Shown piece after piece: positions 17,887 to 26,435 of a DNA stretch of 64,000 nt. The position numbers and the translations under genes were made by a program. The stretch lies in contig NZ_AP019309.1 of assembly GCF_003925875.1 (NCBI RefSeq), positions 3,038,001-3,102,000 on the forward strand, read 5' to 3'. The DNA is from Intestinibaculum porci (lineage in GTDB: Bacteria > Bacillota_I > Bacilli_A > Erysipelotrichales > Coprobacillaceae). The notes below the pieces were generated by a model. The model was not told where the DNA came from. It worked only from the letters and a program-made list of their open reading frames with translations, and did no database searches. How positions within the stretch are numbered: the stretch's first letter is position 1; each line of letters starts with the position of its first letter.

Positions 17887-18834
17887 ATGCAATATAGCGA
17901 TAAACCTATGCTTGATACCTACAGTCAAATAGAACATTTAAAAAGTAATGGCATCACCTTTAATGTCTGCTCTGAAGAGCGGGCTTATCATTATCTCAGG
18001 TATAATAGTAATTATTTTAAAGTGACGGCATTCAGAAAGAATTACAATAAGTATCGAGGCGGCATTAACGATGGCAAATATATTGATCTTGATTTTGCCT
18101 ATTTATGTGATCTTGCCAGTATTGATATGCATTTGCGTTACTTATCAATTCAACTTACCTTGGATATTGAACATTATGCCAAGCTTAAGATTTTACGTCT
18201 TATGGAAGATCATAATGAAGATGGTTATCAAATCTATATTGATTTTATGAATTCATTAAATGAAGTACAAAAGAAACGATTAGAAAATGAAATCACCAGG
18301 TCCAAAAACTCTCATTATTCTCAAAATCTTTTTGAAAAGTATTATCCTGATTTCCCTATTTGGGTACTTCTTGAACTGATTCCTTTTGGTCGACTTATTT
18401 CCTTATACCAATTTTGTGCCAAGCGATATAATGATAAAAATATGATGCAAGAATCCTATATGTTAATGACATGTAAAGCTTTAAGAAATGCCTCCGCCCA
18501 TAGCAGCTGTATCCTCAATGATTTACACTCACACACAATAATTCATCAAAAAGGTAAACCGAATCAAAAAGTTATGCATGAAATTTCTAAAGCAAATAAT
18601 ATTTCTAGGGCTGCTAAAAACAAACGTATGTCTAATGAAAGAATAAGTCAATTCGTAACATTACTCTATACTTTTAACAAAATCGTAACAAGTGAAGGTG
18701 CAAAACAAAAAGCTAAAGAACTATTACTGCAGTTTGATAAACGAATGATGAAAAATATTACGTATTACAACACCAATGAACTTATTAAAGCAAATTTTGA
18801 GTTTTTACATCAAATCATTCTCTATTATTTGTAG
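17887..18834 (+). CDS. Abi family (Abi_2) abortive-infection-like protein
   Basis: A 315-residue protein resembling lactococcal AbiD/AbiF phage-resistance proteins. Marks of the family are the N-terminal SQIEHLKSNGITF and AYHYLRYNSNYFKVTAFRKNY, the DLASIDMHLRYLSIQLTLDIEH helix (abbreviated), and the central FPIWVLLELIPFG. Near residue 204 is RNASAH, which fits the HEPN ribonuclease motif R-x4-H, so it may act as an RNase when a phage infects; that is known for some relatives, inferred here. The ATG at 17887 follows AAGGAG by seven bases. No partner antitoxin or methylase is adjacent. Confidence 0.85.
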   Translation: MQYSDKPMLDTYSQIEHLKSNGITFNVCSEERAYHYLRYNSNYFKVTAFRKNYNKYRGGINDGKYIDLDFAYLCDLASIDMHLRYLSIQLTLDIEHYAKLKILRLMEDHNEDGYQIYIDFMNSLNEVQKKRLENEITRSKNSHYSQNLFEKYYPDFPIWVLLELIPFGRLISLYQFCAKRYNDKNMMQESYMLMTCKALRNASAHSSCILNDLHSHTIIHQKGKPNQKVMHEISKANNISRAAKNKRMSNERISQFVTLLYTFNKIVTSEGAKQKAKELLLQFDKRMMKNITYYNTNELIKANFEFLHQIILYYL

Positions 18835-18942
18835 AGCACTAAATAGCGTTTCGTGTGATTATTGAGTAAATACTATTTTAAATTCAAATTAAAATAGTGG
18901 CGAATAAAAAAATGAGGAAAATGAGAAATTTTAAATATTACA

Positions 18943-18971
18943 TTGACAAGCGTCTTTAATATAGTTATTAT
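18943..18971 (+). promoter_or_regulatory. Strong promoter before the HAD gene leader
   Basis: A perfect TTGACA at 18943-18948 and TATTAT at 18966-18971 with a 17-base spacer. Transcription would start near 18978, about 155 bases before the first HAD gene. Confidence 0.8.
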
Positions 18972-18977
18972 ATGGTT

Positions 18978-19072
18978 GTCGTTCAAAACGAGTAATCGTT
19001 TTATAAGGGCCGGACTAATACCCTGGCTCTAATTTTTTATAAGCAGGAAGATTTTCTTTCTGCTTTTTTAGT
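18978..19072 (+). ncRNA. Structured leader or small RNA upstream of the HAD genes
   Basis: Directly downstream of the promoter lie three hairpins. AAAACGA/TCGTTTT (18985-19002) has a GTAA loop. AGGGCC/GGCTCT (19006-19030) is followed by six T at 19033-19038. AAGCAG/CTGCTT (19041-19064) is followed by a second T-run. Two terminator-like structures in tandem ahead of a coding region suggest premature termination control, such as a riboswitch or attenuator, or a stand-alone small RNA. I could not match it to a known riboswitch class by eye. Confidence 0.5.
19041..19069 (+). terminator. Terminator closing the HAD leader
   Basis: AAGCAG and CTGCTT pair with an inner AAG/CTT extension and are followed by six T, about 60 bases before the first HAD start codon. 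Confidence 0.7.
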
Positions 19073-19131
19073 TTGTGAAAATAGAGAACATCTATATCGT
19101 ATTTTTGTTAGGATGGAAATGAGGTGAGAAT

Positions 19132-19776
19132 ATGAAAGCTGTAATCTTTGATATGGATGGATTAATGATTGATAGTGAGCGTGTCACTTTTGAAAGCTAT
19201 CAGGAAGTGATGGCACCAATGGGTTATACCATGGATGAAACATTTTATAAAACGTTATTAGGGAAACCTGTCCCTAATGTTAAGAAATGTTTCTATGATC
19301 AATATGGACAGGATTTCCCTTTTGATGAGGTATTAAAGAAAACCCATGAAACAATCAATAATAAATTTGAAAAGAAAGGTGTGCCACTTAAACCAGGATT
19401 AATAGAATTATTAGAGTATTTAAAGGCGCATCATTATTCAACGATCGTTGCGACATCTAGTGATCGTCAACGTGTTGATCACATTTTTGACTTAGCCCAT
19501 TTACATCAGTATTTTGATGATTCTATTTGTGGTGATGAAGTCACGCATGGTAAACCAGATCCTGAGATCTTTTTAAAGGCCTGTGAGAAATTACATGTAG
19601 CGCCTAGCGATGCTTTTGTTTTAGAAGATAGTGAAGCGGGTTTACAGGCTGCTCACAGCGGTCATATTCACGTTATCTGTGTACCAGATATGAAATATCC
19701 AGAAGAAAAATATGCATCAATGGCGACAGCTATTGTTCCAAGTTTAAAAGAAGTGATTGAGGTTTTAGAAAAATGA
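19132..19776 (+). CDS. HAD family phosphatase, beta-phosphoglucomutase-like, copy A
   Basis: A 214-residue haloacid dehalogenase-type hydrolase. Motif I is FDMDGLMIDSE at the N-terminus (nucleophilic Asp in DMDG), motif II is ATSSD, the Lys of motif III lies in GKPDPEIF, and motif IV is LEDSEAGLQAA. The alpha-helical cap inserted after motif I is the small type seen in beta-phosphoglucomutase and sugar-phosphate phosphatases. The substrate cannot be told. The ATG at 19132 follows GAGGTGAG. It overlaps copy B by four bases. Confidence 0.9.
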   Translation: MKAVIFDMDGLMIDSERVTFESYQEVMAPMGYTMDETFYKTLLGKPVPNVKKCFYDQYGQDFPFDEVLKKTHETINNKFEKKGVPLKPGLIELLEYLKAHHYSTIVATSSDRQRVDHIFDLAHLHQYFDDSICGDEVTHGKPDPEIFLKACEKLHVAPSDAFVLEDSEAGLQAAHSGHIHVICVPDMKYPEEKYASMATAIVPSLKEVIEVLEK

Positions 19777-20423
19777 AAGCTGTCATTTTCGATATGGATG
19801 GGTTAATGATTGATAGTGAACGATTAGCCTTAAAGTGTTACCAGAAAGTCTTAGGGACAATGGGTTTAACAATGAGTGAAGACTTTTACAAAGGGGTTCT
19901 GGGTTTACCTGATCGTGATGTCAAAACAGTATTTCTTAAAGAATATGGTGATGACTTTCCTTTTGATGATGTCTTAGAAAAGATATTTGCGAAGATGAGA
20001 GAAGAAATCGATACACATGGTGTTCCTCTTAAAAAAGGTTTAATCCCCTTACTTACATACTTACAGGACCATCATTATAAAACCATAGTAGCAACCTCTT
20101 CACCAAGAGCCTGGATGCAGCATCTTCTTGAAAAAGATGTCCTCCCTTATATGACTGATAGCATTTGTGTTGAAGAAGTGACCAAAGGAAAACCTGACCC
20201 TGAAATGTTTTTAAAAGCCTGTGAAAAGTTAAATGTACATCCAGCAGACGCCTTGGTCTTAGAAGATAGTGAAGCAGGGATTTGCGCCGCCTATAATGCC
20301 CATATTCCCGTAATTGGCATTCCTGATTTAAAAGTCCCTGGCAAACGTTATCAAGCGATGACTGCTTATATGGTGTCATCGTTAAACGATGTCATCGCCC
20401 TTATAGAATCAAAAAAAGTGTGA
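19773..20423 (+). CDS. HAD family phosphatase, beta-phosphoglucomutase-like, copy B
   Basis: A 216-residue paralogue of the preceding gene, sharing the first 17 residues exactly, and the same motif order: DMDG, ATSSP, KGKPDPEMF, LEDSEAGICAA. The start overlaps the stop of copy A (ATGA), so the two are translated as a coupled pair. Divergence in the cap region suggests the copies handle different substrates after a tandem duplication. A bidirectional terminator shared with tdk follows. Confidence 0.9.
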   Translation: MKAVIFDMDGLMIDSERLALKCYQKVLGTMGLTMSEDFYKGVLGLPDRDVKTVFLKEYGDDFPFDDVLEKIFAKMREEIDTHGVPLKKGLIPLLTYLQDHHYKTIVATSSPRAWMQHLLEKDVLPYMTDSICVEEVTKGKPDPEMFLKACEKLNVHPADALVLEDSEAGICAAYNAHIPVIGIPDLKVPGKRYQAMTAYMVSSLNDVIALIESKKV

Positions 20424-20445
20424 TTTTTTAAGTCACACTTTTTAT
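20411..20445. terminator. Bidirectional terminator between HAD copy B and tdk
   Basis: AAAAAGTGTGA pairs with TCACACTTTTT around a nine-base loop, giving T-runs on both strands. It serves both converging genes. Confidence 0.88.
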
Positions 20446-21050
20446 CGTTTTAAACGTTTTTCAAATTTAAATGGTTTATTAACCACTTCATGACAATGAC
20501 GGCATCTTGGTTCATAAGCTTCCTTAGCGCCAACTAAGACAACAGGATCATCAAAAGAAGCTGGTTTGCCATTAATAATTCTTTGTGTGCGCGTAGCTGG
20601 TGCACCGCATTTTGCACAAACAGCTGTCAGTTTTGTCACAAATTCAGCTCTTGTTAATAAATCTGGTAAAACCCCAAAAGGTTCGCCACGGAAGTCTTTA
20701 TCTAACCCCGCACACATCACACGTAAGCCGCTATCAGCTAAGTATTCTGCAATATCGATGACATCTTCATCGAAGAACTGGACTTCATCAATCGCTACAA
20801 CATCGGTATCTTCTTTAATATAGTCTAAGATTTTCTTTGAACTATCAACCACAATACAAGGCACATGTGCCCCGGCATGAGAAACGATTTCGGTTTCTGA
20901 ATAACGATTATCAATCTTTGGCTTAAAGACTAAGATATTCTTCTTAGCGAATGTTAAAACGTTAATACGACGAATGAGTTCTTCTGTTTTTCCGGCAAAC
21001 ATACAGCCACAAATGACTTCTAGCCATCCTTCACGATATTGATTGTACAT
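20442..21050 (-). CDS. tdk: Thymidine kinase
   Basis: A type II thymidine kinase of 202 residues that phosphorylates thymidine to dTMP in the salvage pathway. The P-loop [14 protein letters not shown] is at residues 11-24, the Walker-B-like [10 protein letters not shown] is near 85, and the lid zinc site is formed by [13 protein letters not shown] and PRCRHC. It is a single gene converging on the HAD pair. The order differs from the common tdk-prfA arrangement of Firmicutes. Confidence 0.95.
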   Translation of the reverse strand: MYNQYREGWLEVICGCMFAGKTEELIRRINVLTFAKKNILVFKPKIDNRYSETEIVSHAGAHVPCIVVDSSKKILDYIKEDTDVVAIDEVQFFDEDVIDIAEYLADSGLRVMCAGLDKDFRGEPFGVLPDLLTRAEFVTKLTAVCAKCGAPATRTQRIINGKPASFDDPVVLVGAKEAYEPRCRHCHEVVNKPFKFEKRLKR

Positions 21051-21105
21051 TGTATTTATTACCCCTTTTCAACCTTAGTTATTATACAGGAGTTTAAAGA
21101 CTTGC

Positions 21106-23037
21106 TCAACCTAAATCAAAGACAAAGGCGCGATCATAAGCACTATGTAAAGCTTCACGAATTTGTCCTGGATGATCTGTATCACCTAAAAGAATAACCT
21201 GATCAAAGACTTTTTCAAAGTCTTCTAAAGCCTCTCTCTTTGGTTTGACACCCATCGCTAAAACAACAGTATCCGCTTCAAAAGCGACATCTTCATCACC
21301 ATGCTTTGTATAAACCTGATGATCTTCAATATGGGTTAAACGATGTTCTGTTTTAATAGTAATCCCCATATCATGCATTTCTTTAAGTAAGACACCACGA
21401 TAAGATGCATATAATGTGGTACCTACCTGATTGGCCATTTCAATAACCGTTACCTGATTATCTTTAGCTAAAGTTTCCGCGGTTTCTAAGCCGGTGACAC
21501 CACCGCCAATAATAACAATCTTCTGATCATGTAAATCATGTTCACCCTTTAAAACAGATTCAGCCGTAATAGCCTGATCAATACCTGGTAAGTTTGGAAC
21601 AATTGGCTGTCCGCCAATCGCCATAAAGATTGCTTCAAAGCCGGCTTCTTTTAAATCTTCAGGGGTTGCCTTTGTGTTATAAACAACCTGGACACCCGCT
21701 TCTTCGACCTGAGCCGCCATCGTTTCCACAAATTCTCCTAATAATTCCTTATGTGGCGGAATGGCCGCTAAATTCATCGTCCCGCCCAGTTTATCTGTCG
21801 CTTCAAATAAAGTGACATCAAACTGTCTCTTCGCTAAAACAATGGCGGCTTCCATCCCTGCTGGGCCGCCGCCTAAAACAGCCACTTTTCGATGCTGACC
21901 GGTTTTATGTAAATGATCCCAATGGTATTCTCTTCCTAATAATGGATTTAAAGTACATTCTACTGGTCTTAAGGTATTTAAGATACGGAAACACTCCAGG
22001 CAGCCAATACATTTACGGATATATAAGTCTTGTCCTTTCTGCGCTTTTGTGCCCCATTCTGCATCCGCTAAAAAGCCACGGCCAATGCCGACAAAGTCAC
22101 AGACATCTTCTTCTAATAAGCTTTCCGCAAATGCGGGATGCTTAATTGTATTCACGGCAATAACTGGAATCGATACATTGGCTTTAATCTGTCTGGCTAA
22201 ATCTGCTTTCCAGCCTTCCTTTAACATCGCTGGTTCGACAATCGTATAGCCTGATTCATAGGTCCCGCAGCTGACATTTAAAGCCTGAATGCCTAAAGAC
22301 TCTAAGTATTTGGCAATCTTAATGCCTTCTGCCTGATCAATACCATCAGAAATATATTCAGCCCCATCCATACGTACACTAATAGGATAAGTAGGACCAC
22401 AGGTAGCTTGAATGCCTTTGATGATTTCTGTAATCATACGCATTCGTCCTAAGAAATCCCCGCCATAGCGATCAGTACGTTTATTGGTATGGGGAGACAT
22501 GAACTGATCTAATAAATAGCCATGGGCGGCATGTAATTCCACGCCATCAATACCAGCTGCTTTGGCCACATATGCACCAAAGACAAACTTCTTCACTAAT
22601 CCTTCTACTTCTTCGGTTGTTAAGGCACGTGGCTTTTCTCCAATCACTGAACACGTTACATCGCTTGCAGAGACAATCTGTTTGCCATGTAATAAACGTG
22701 ATGGCGTCTGATTCCCTGGATGATGTAACTGTACAAAGATCTTTGTATTATACGCATGAACAGCTTCTGCTAAACGTGTTAACTGAGGGATATGCTTCAA
22801 ATCCGTTACTGATAACTGATTTGGTGTACCAATCCCCGTTTCATCGTCAATACGGGTAATCTCCGTAATAATGAGACCAGCCCCTCCTTTCGCCCTTTTC
22901 GCATAATAAGTGATCATTTCCTGAGATGCTTCACCGGTTGATGAGGCTAATGAACATCCCATGGCCGGCATGACAATACGATTCTTTAATTCCAATCGTC
23001 CAATCTTGCCCTTTTCAAACAATTTTGTATAACTCAT
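21106..23037 (-). CDS. Old yellow enzyme-type NADH:flavin oxidoreductase with FAD/NAD domain
   Basis: A 643-residue iron-sulfur flavoenzyme related to 2,4-dienoyl-CoA reductase and to the BaiCD/BaiH bile-acid enzymes. The N-terminal FMN barrel starts LFEKGKIGRLELKNRIVMPAMG. A 4Fe-4S site follows (CIGCLEC with a fourth Cys in VECTLNP). The C-terminal half has an FAD fold (VAVLGGGPAGMEAA) and an NAD fold (KIVIIGGGVTGLETA). I start at ATG 23037, which has an AGGAGG site; an upstream frame start has none. The substrate is probably an enoyl compound but cannot be named. Confidence 0.88.
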   Translation of the reverse strand: MSYTKLFEKGKIGRLELKNRIVMPAMGCSLASSTGEASQEMITYYAKRAKGGAGLIITEITRIDDETGIGTPNQLSVTDLKHIPQLTRLAEAVHAYNTKIFVQLHHPGNQTPSRLLHGKQIVSASDVTCSVIGEKPRALTTEEVEGLVKKFVFGAYVAKAAGIDGVELHAAHGYLLDQFMSPHTNKRTDRYGGDFLGRMRMITEIIKGIQATCGPTYPISVRMDGAEYISDGIDQAEGIKIAKYLESLGIQALNVSCGTYESGYTIVEPAMLKEGWKADLARQIKANVSIPVIAVNTIKHPAFAESLLEEDVCDFVGIGRGFLADAEWGTKAQKGQDLYIRKCIGCLECFRILNTLRPVECTLNPLLGREYHWDHLHKTGQHRKVAVLGGGPAGMEAAIVLAKRQFDVTLFEATDKLGGTMNLAAIPPHKELLGEFVETMAAQVEEAGVQVVYNTKATPEDLKEAGFEAIFMAIGGQPIVPNLPGIDQAITAESVLKGEHDLHDQKIVIIGGGVTGLETAETLAKDNQVTVIEMANQVGTTLYASYRGVLLKEMHDMGITIKTEHRLTHIEDHQVYTKHGDEDVAFEADTVVLAMGVKPKREALEDFEKVFDQVILLGDTDHPGQIREALHSAYDRAFVFDLG

Positions 23038-23087
23038 AATGATAGTCCTCCTAAAATGATTATAACCGCTTACATTAAAAGAAGCAA

Positions 23088-23119
23088 AGAAAAACACTAA
23101 GGACTAGCCTTAGTGCTTC
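23088..23119 (-). terminator. Terminator of the pilus operon
   Basis: CACTAAGG pairs with CCTTAGTG around a five-base loop on the minus strand and is followed by TTTTTC. It overlaps the end of the last pilus gene. Confidence 0.85.
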
Positions 23120-23958
23120 TGATGCAGCGATCTCACAAATAAGAAGACCAGCACTGCGAAGGAACAAACCACCGCAATAACATAAGGAATAATAACTGTT
23201 GGATCGGATGTTTTCACACCTTTTGTTCCCGTATTATTATGACCATTTTTACTTGCTGATGTGGTCTTATCTCCATTACTTCCCGTTTTGGAGCCATTGA
23301 CATCATCACTTGATCCTTCAGTACTACGATCATTGTCGTTGCCGTTTTTATGGTCTTTTGAACCATCAGCGCCGTTTTCTGATGTAGAACTCTTTTGATT
23401 CTTGTTTTTGCCGTTGTTATTGGTCTTCTTATTCGTCTTTTTCTTTTCTGTTGTCGTTTTCTTGTTATTAACAGGTGTTTCTTTCTTTGGTGTTTCCTCT
23501 TTATTTGAAGGAGGGGTAACAGGAGTTTCCTGATTTTCTTTTTTGGTATTCGCAAACACCACTTCCGCATCTTTATCTGCCGATCCATCTTTAAACAATG
23601 TGACAATAGAATAGAGACCACCATCTTTATAACCAATAAATACAGTCAAATGATAAAGCGTCGTATCATACGTTGTATCTTGATCACTGCCAGCAGTCTG
23701 TTTAATGGTATATTTCCATGTACCCGTCTTCGTATAGGATAATACAACATTATCTTTACCTTGAATGGTCACAGGATTCTCATTGGGCATAGGAGCCGAA
23801 GAATCTTCAGATGACAATGTAACCTGACCTGTGGTCTGTGATCCATTTGTTGTTATTTGTATAGGAATCCCAATCTTCGTTTCATTTTGGGCATGAACAC
23901 TTGGGGATAACAATAACATGAAGACGAGAAACAAACTGAAATAAATACGTTTTTTCAT
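23110..23958 (-). CDS. Minor pilin / small anchored protein of the pilus operon
   Basis: A 282-residue surface protein. Signal peptide at 1-24 (ending VHAQ), one compact beta domain with a threonine-rich YTKTGTWKYTIKQTAG segment like streptococcal pilin Spy0128-type domains, then a long linker of Lys, Asn, Thr and Ser. The C-terminus has a possible sorting signal GVKTSDPTVII, a hydrophobic span and a basic tail. It overlaps the sortase gene by four bases. By position and architecture it corresponds to a basal or minor pilin such as FctB; this is inference. Confidence 0.7.
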   Translation of the reverse strand: MKKRIYFSLFLVFMLLLSPSVHAQNETKIGIPIQITTNGSQTTGQVTLSSEDSSAPMPNENPVTIQGKDNVVLSYTKTGTWKYTIKQTAGSDQDTTYDTTLYHLTVFIGYKDGGLYSIVTLFKDGSADKDAEVVFANTKKENQETPVTPPSNKEETPKKETPVNNKKTTTEKKKTNKKTNNNGKNKNQKSSTSENGADGSKDHKNGNDNDRSTEGSSDDVNGSKTGSNGDKTTSASKNGHNNTGTKGVKTSDPTVIIPYVIAVVCSFAVLVFLFVRSLHQKH

Positions 23959-24677
23959 TTCTTTTCCTCCATATGTCCAAATAATATAACACGATCTTCC
24001 GTATCCGGATACTTACATGTACTTAAAGCAATAAGCTTACCATCAGGATGACTTGGTTTCATATAGATCTTAGCTTTAGAAGCAATATAATTCTCTAATG
24101 AAGAAACATTCGTTGTTGTAGGTGAGAAGATCGCCATGTTAGTGGCAGAATCTTCTAATAACGCATAGAACTGAATCTTGTATTTCTTATTAGACTTTGT
24201 AATAATTGTGCCCTGACGGTGCTTCATGAAGTAATCTTTTTTCAGGTAGGAATCTAATGCACCAAACATGGCCCCTTCCTCCATATGATGCCCATACACT
24301 AAGGAATAGCGATCAGTGAAGTTCGGGTTATTACGATAATCTAAGAAAATACTCCCTGATAATGAATATTCTCCATAAGGGTCCATATTCAGATATTCTG
24401 AGTTATCTTTCCCTTGCATAATCGGATAATCAATCTTTGTATCCTTAACAGAAAGCCAGGCAACACAGTCTTTCGACAGTTTCCCCAGTTTATTGCTGTC
24501 ATCATCCCAGTCAGGACGGAATGCTAAAAGAGAACGATCATTCGCATGATAATACACATGAATGGTATCTATTAAAGCATACGTACAAATCAGAAAACAG
24601 ATCACACAAATAATAATAACAACTTTATCAAAGATCTTTTCTACACGTTTACAGCCATTATATAACTTGATATCCAT
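23955..24677 (-). CDS. Pilus-associated class B sortase
   Basis: A 240-residue membrane-bound transpeptidase. One span lies near residues 19-40. The catalytic His is in SLVYGHHMEEG, the Cys in LIALSTCKYPD, and the Arg in DRVILFGH. The spacing and the DYPIMQGKDNSEYLN motif are those of class B sortases, not of the class C enzymes that build most pili. In Streptococcus pyogenes FCT-3 pili are polymerised by a class B enzyme, and this operon is arranged likewise. It overlaps sipA-like by one base. Confidence 0.9.
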   Translation of the reverse strand: MDIKLYNGCKRVEKIFDKVVIIICVICFLICTYALIDTIHVYYHANDRSLLAFRPDWDDDSNKLGKLSKDCVAWLSVKDTKIDYPIMQGKDNSEYLNMDPYGEYSLSGSIFLDYRNNPNFTDRYSLVYGHHMEEGAMFGALDSYLKKDYFMKHRQGTIITKSNKKYKIQFYALLEDSATNMAIFSPTTTNVSSLENYIASKAKIYMKPSHPDGKLIALSTCKYPDTEDRVILFGHMEEKK

Positions 24678-25183
24678 TAGAAACCACGTCTCCGAATAGT
24701 TAACAATACCGGTCCATGGACATCGCTTTTAGCGATCGCTCCATAAGTACGGCTATCATTCATATCACTACGATAATCATTAAGAATAAAGAAATGACCG
24801 CTAGGAACTGTATAAGGATATTTGATTTTAGAATCTGCTTTTGATGTCTTATAGAAGATTTCTTCCGCTGGCTGTACTCCATTAATTAACAGTTTCCCAT
24901 TTCCATTAATAGAAACAACCTGTCCTTCTGTAGCAATAATTCTGCCTACCTTCTTTGATCCATCATGTTTATAAATAACAGGTGTTTCCACATCACTATG
25001 TGCTAATCTGTTAGTAATAACCAATTCTCCATCTCTAATCGCTGGATACATGTTATTCCCATACTGAATCTTAATATCCAAAACAAACGTAAATAACAGA
25101 ATCACCGCTAAAATATACATTCCAATCTTAATAGCAAGATCTCTTAAAGCTTTCTTACCATTAACATTCTTTTCTTCGGTCAT
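24677..25183 (-). CDS. SipA-like pseudo signal peptidase (pilus assembly factor)
   Basis: A 168-residue membrane protein of the type I signal peptidase family. The span near residues 15-37 is followed by the box that normally reads G-x-S-M-x-P, but here is GNNMYPAI, so the nucleophilic Ser is Asn. The box that normally carries the catalytic Lys reads KKVGRIIA, with Gly in place of Lys. The later boxes (FFILNDYRSDMNDSRTYG) are kept. Loss of both catalytic residues is also reported for SipA of S. pyogenes FCT-3 pili, which is needed for assembly, so I infer a chaperone role. Confidence 0.85.
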   Translation of the reverse strand: MTEEKNVNGKKALRDLAIKIGMYILAVILLFTFVLDIKIQYGNNMYPAIRDGELVITNRLAHSDVETPVIYKHDGSKKVGRIIATEGQVVSINGNGKLLINGVQPAEEIFYKTSKADSKIKYPYTVPSGHFFILNDYRSDMNDSRTYGAIAKSDVHGPVLLTIRRRGF

Positions 25184-25203
25184 ATCAATACTCCTATCAT
25201 AAG

Positions 25204-25232
25204 CATTAGGAATGCCTAAAGCATTCCTAATG
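25204..25232 (-). promoter_or_regulatory. Intercistronic hairpin between major pilin and sipA-like gene
   Basis: CATTAGGAATGC at 25204-25215 is perfectly complementary to GCATTCCTAATG at 25221-25232 (12 bp, loop of five). There is no T-run, so it more likely protects or processes the pilin mRNA 3' end than terminates fully, giving more pilin than sortase. Confidence 0.65.
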
Positions 25233-25239
25233 TATTGTA

Positions 25240-26354
25240 CTACTGTTTAACAGCTTTACGTACTTTCAAGATTACAAATGCAGCAATTGCGACTGCACCA
25301 ATAGCGAATGGAGCTACTGCAAAGATAACACCAGTAGGAACAGTACCTTTCTTTGTATTAACAATTACAGAAGTTGTATTCTGTTCAACACTATCATCCG
25401 TAATTGTAAAATTAGTAGCAGTTGGTGTTGTAGCCGGGTCACCCACTGATTTCACTGTATTACTAGTATCAGGAGCAGGATAAGATGGTGTATATCCTTT
25501 TGAATCTGTTTCAGTAAATGTATATTTAACGCCTTTTGGTAACCCTTTAAGTATAATTTGGTCTCCAGCACCTAATTGTAAACCTTCTCTAGAATGCGTT
25601 CCATATTTTGAAGTAAAAGTTGTTGTCGTTCCAGCGACTGTTATACTATACGTTGCATTTTTTCAAGATTTTCCAAACTTAATGTGAAAAGGAACTTATC
25701 ATCTTTATCCATCTGGTTACCAGAGATTCTCTTTTCAAAAGTCAAATCAACAGAATTATAAGAATCAAAATAACCTAAACTTTTATTTTCTACCTCATTC
25801 TTATCGTTTACAGGGTCAGACTCATTTTCATGAAAAACCGTTCCAGCAACAGAATAAGTATATTCTCCGTTTGACTCAGAAGCATCAACATACACGTCCA
25901 AATATCTTACTGTACTTGGATCGTTGTTAAACTTTCCATCTAATTTTTGTTCTGTAATCTTATATTTATAAACACCAGCTTTATCAAATTTTTTATCAGA
26001 CCAATTTACAGAAACATTAGTACTAGCATAATAATCTCGTTTTAAATCACTTAGTTTCGCCTTTAACTTCTCTGTATCACTTAGATCACTTACCTTTTTA
26101 GGGCTATCAGTTGATGAAAACGTCGCAGTTAAATCTCCTAAATCTGGTGCTGTTGCACCAGCTGGTGCACTTACTTTTTCAGTTGTATAATTAATTGTCT
26201 TATTAGGAACTGGTGCACCTTCTTCTAAACCTAAATAAACTGTAAAAACATTAGTTGTTCCTTCAGCTGCAAATGTAGGTACAGCTCCCGAGAAAATCAT
26301 TGCTGCAGAAACGATTGCCGCTGCAAGCTTCGGCATGAATCTAAATCTTTTCAT
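25240..26354 (-). pseudogene. Major pilin, VPTG-anchored, broken by a one-base frameshift
   Basis: The gene starts at 26354 with a signal peptide ending TFA. Two Spy0128-like domains follow: the first with DKAGVYKYKITEQ, the second opening DLTFEKRISGNQMDKDDKFLFTLSL, both typical of isopeptide-stabilised pilins. The frame is lost at an A-tract of six (25658-25663 on the plus strand as T6). Adding one base restores it through YTFTETDSKGYTPSYP, to the sorting signal GTVPTGVI, a hydrophobic span and KVRKAVKQ. Repaired length is 371 residues. The EVPTG-like motif is that used by class B pilus sortases. Phase variation or a sequencing error is possible. Confidence 0.85.
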
Positions 26355-26409
26355 AAGTTTCTCCCTCCTAGATTCGTAGTCTCAATTTCTTACTTGTTAG
26401 TTGACACTG

Positions 26410-26435
26410 GTGTTTAATATTCATTAATTAAACAC
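26410..26435 (-). promoter_or_regulatory. Intercistronic hairpin between tip adhesin and major pilin
   Basis: GTGTTTAA and TTAAACAC form an eight-base stem around a ten-base loop in the 170-base gap. No T-run follows. It may be an mRNA stability or processing element; the gap otherwise shows no clear promoter. Confidence 0.45.

Noticed and set aside
24677-25183. A working type I signal peptidase (lepB)
   Set aside because: Both catalytic positions (Ser and Lys) are changed, so peptidase activity is not expected although the fold is clear.
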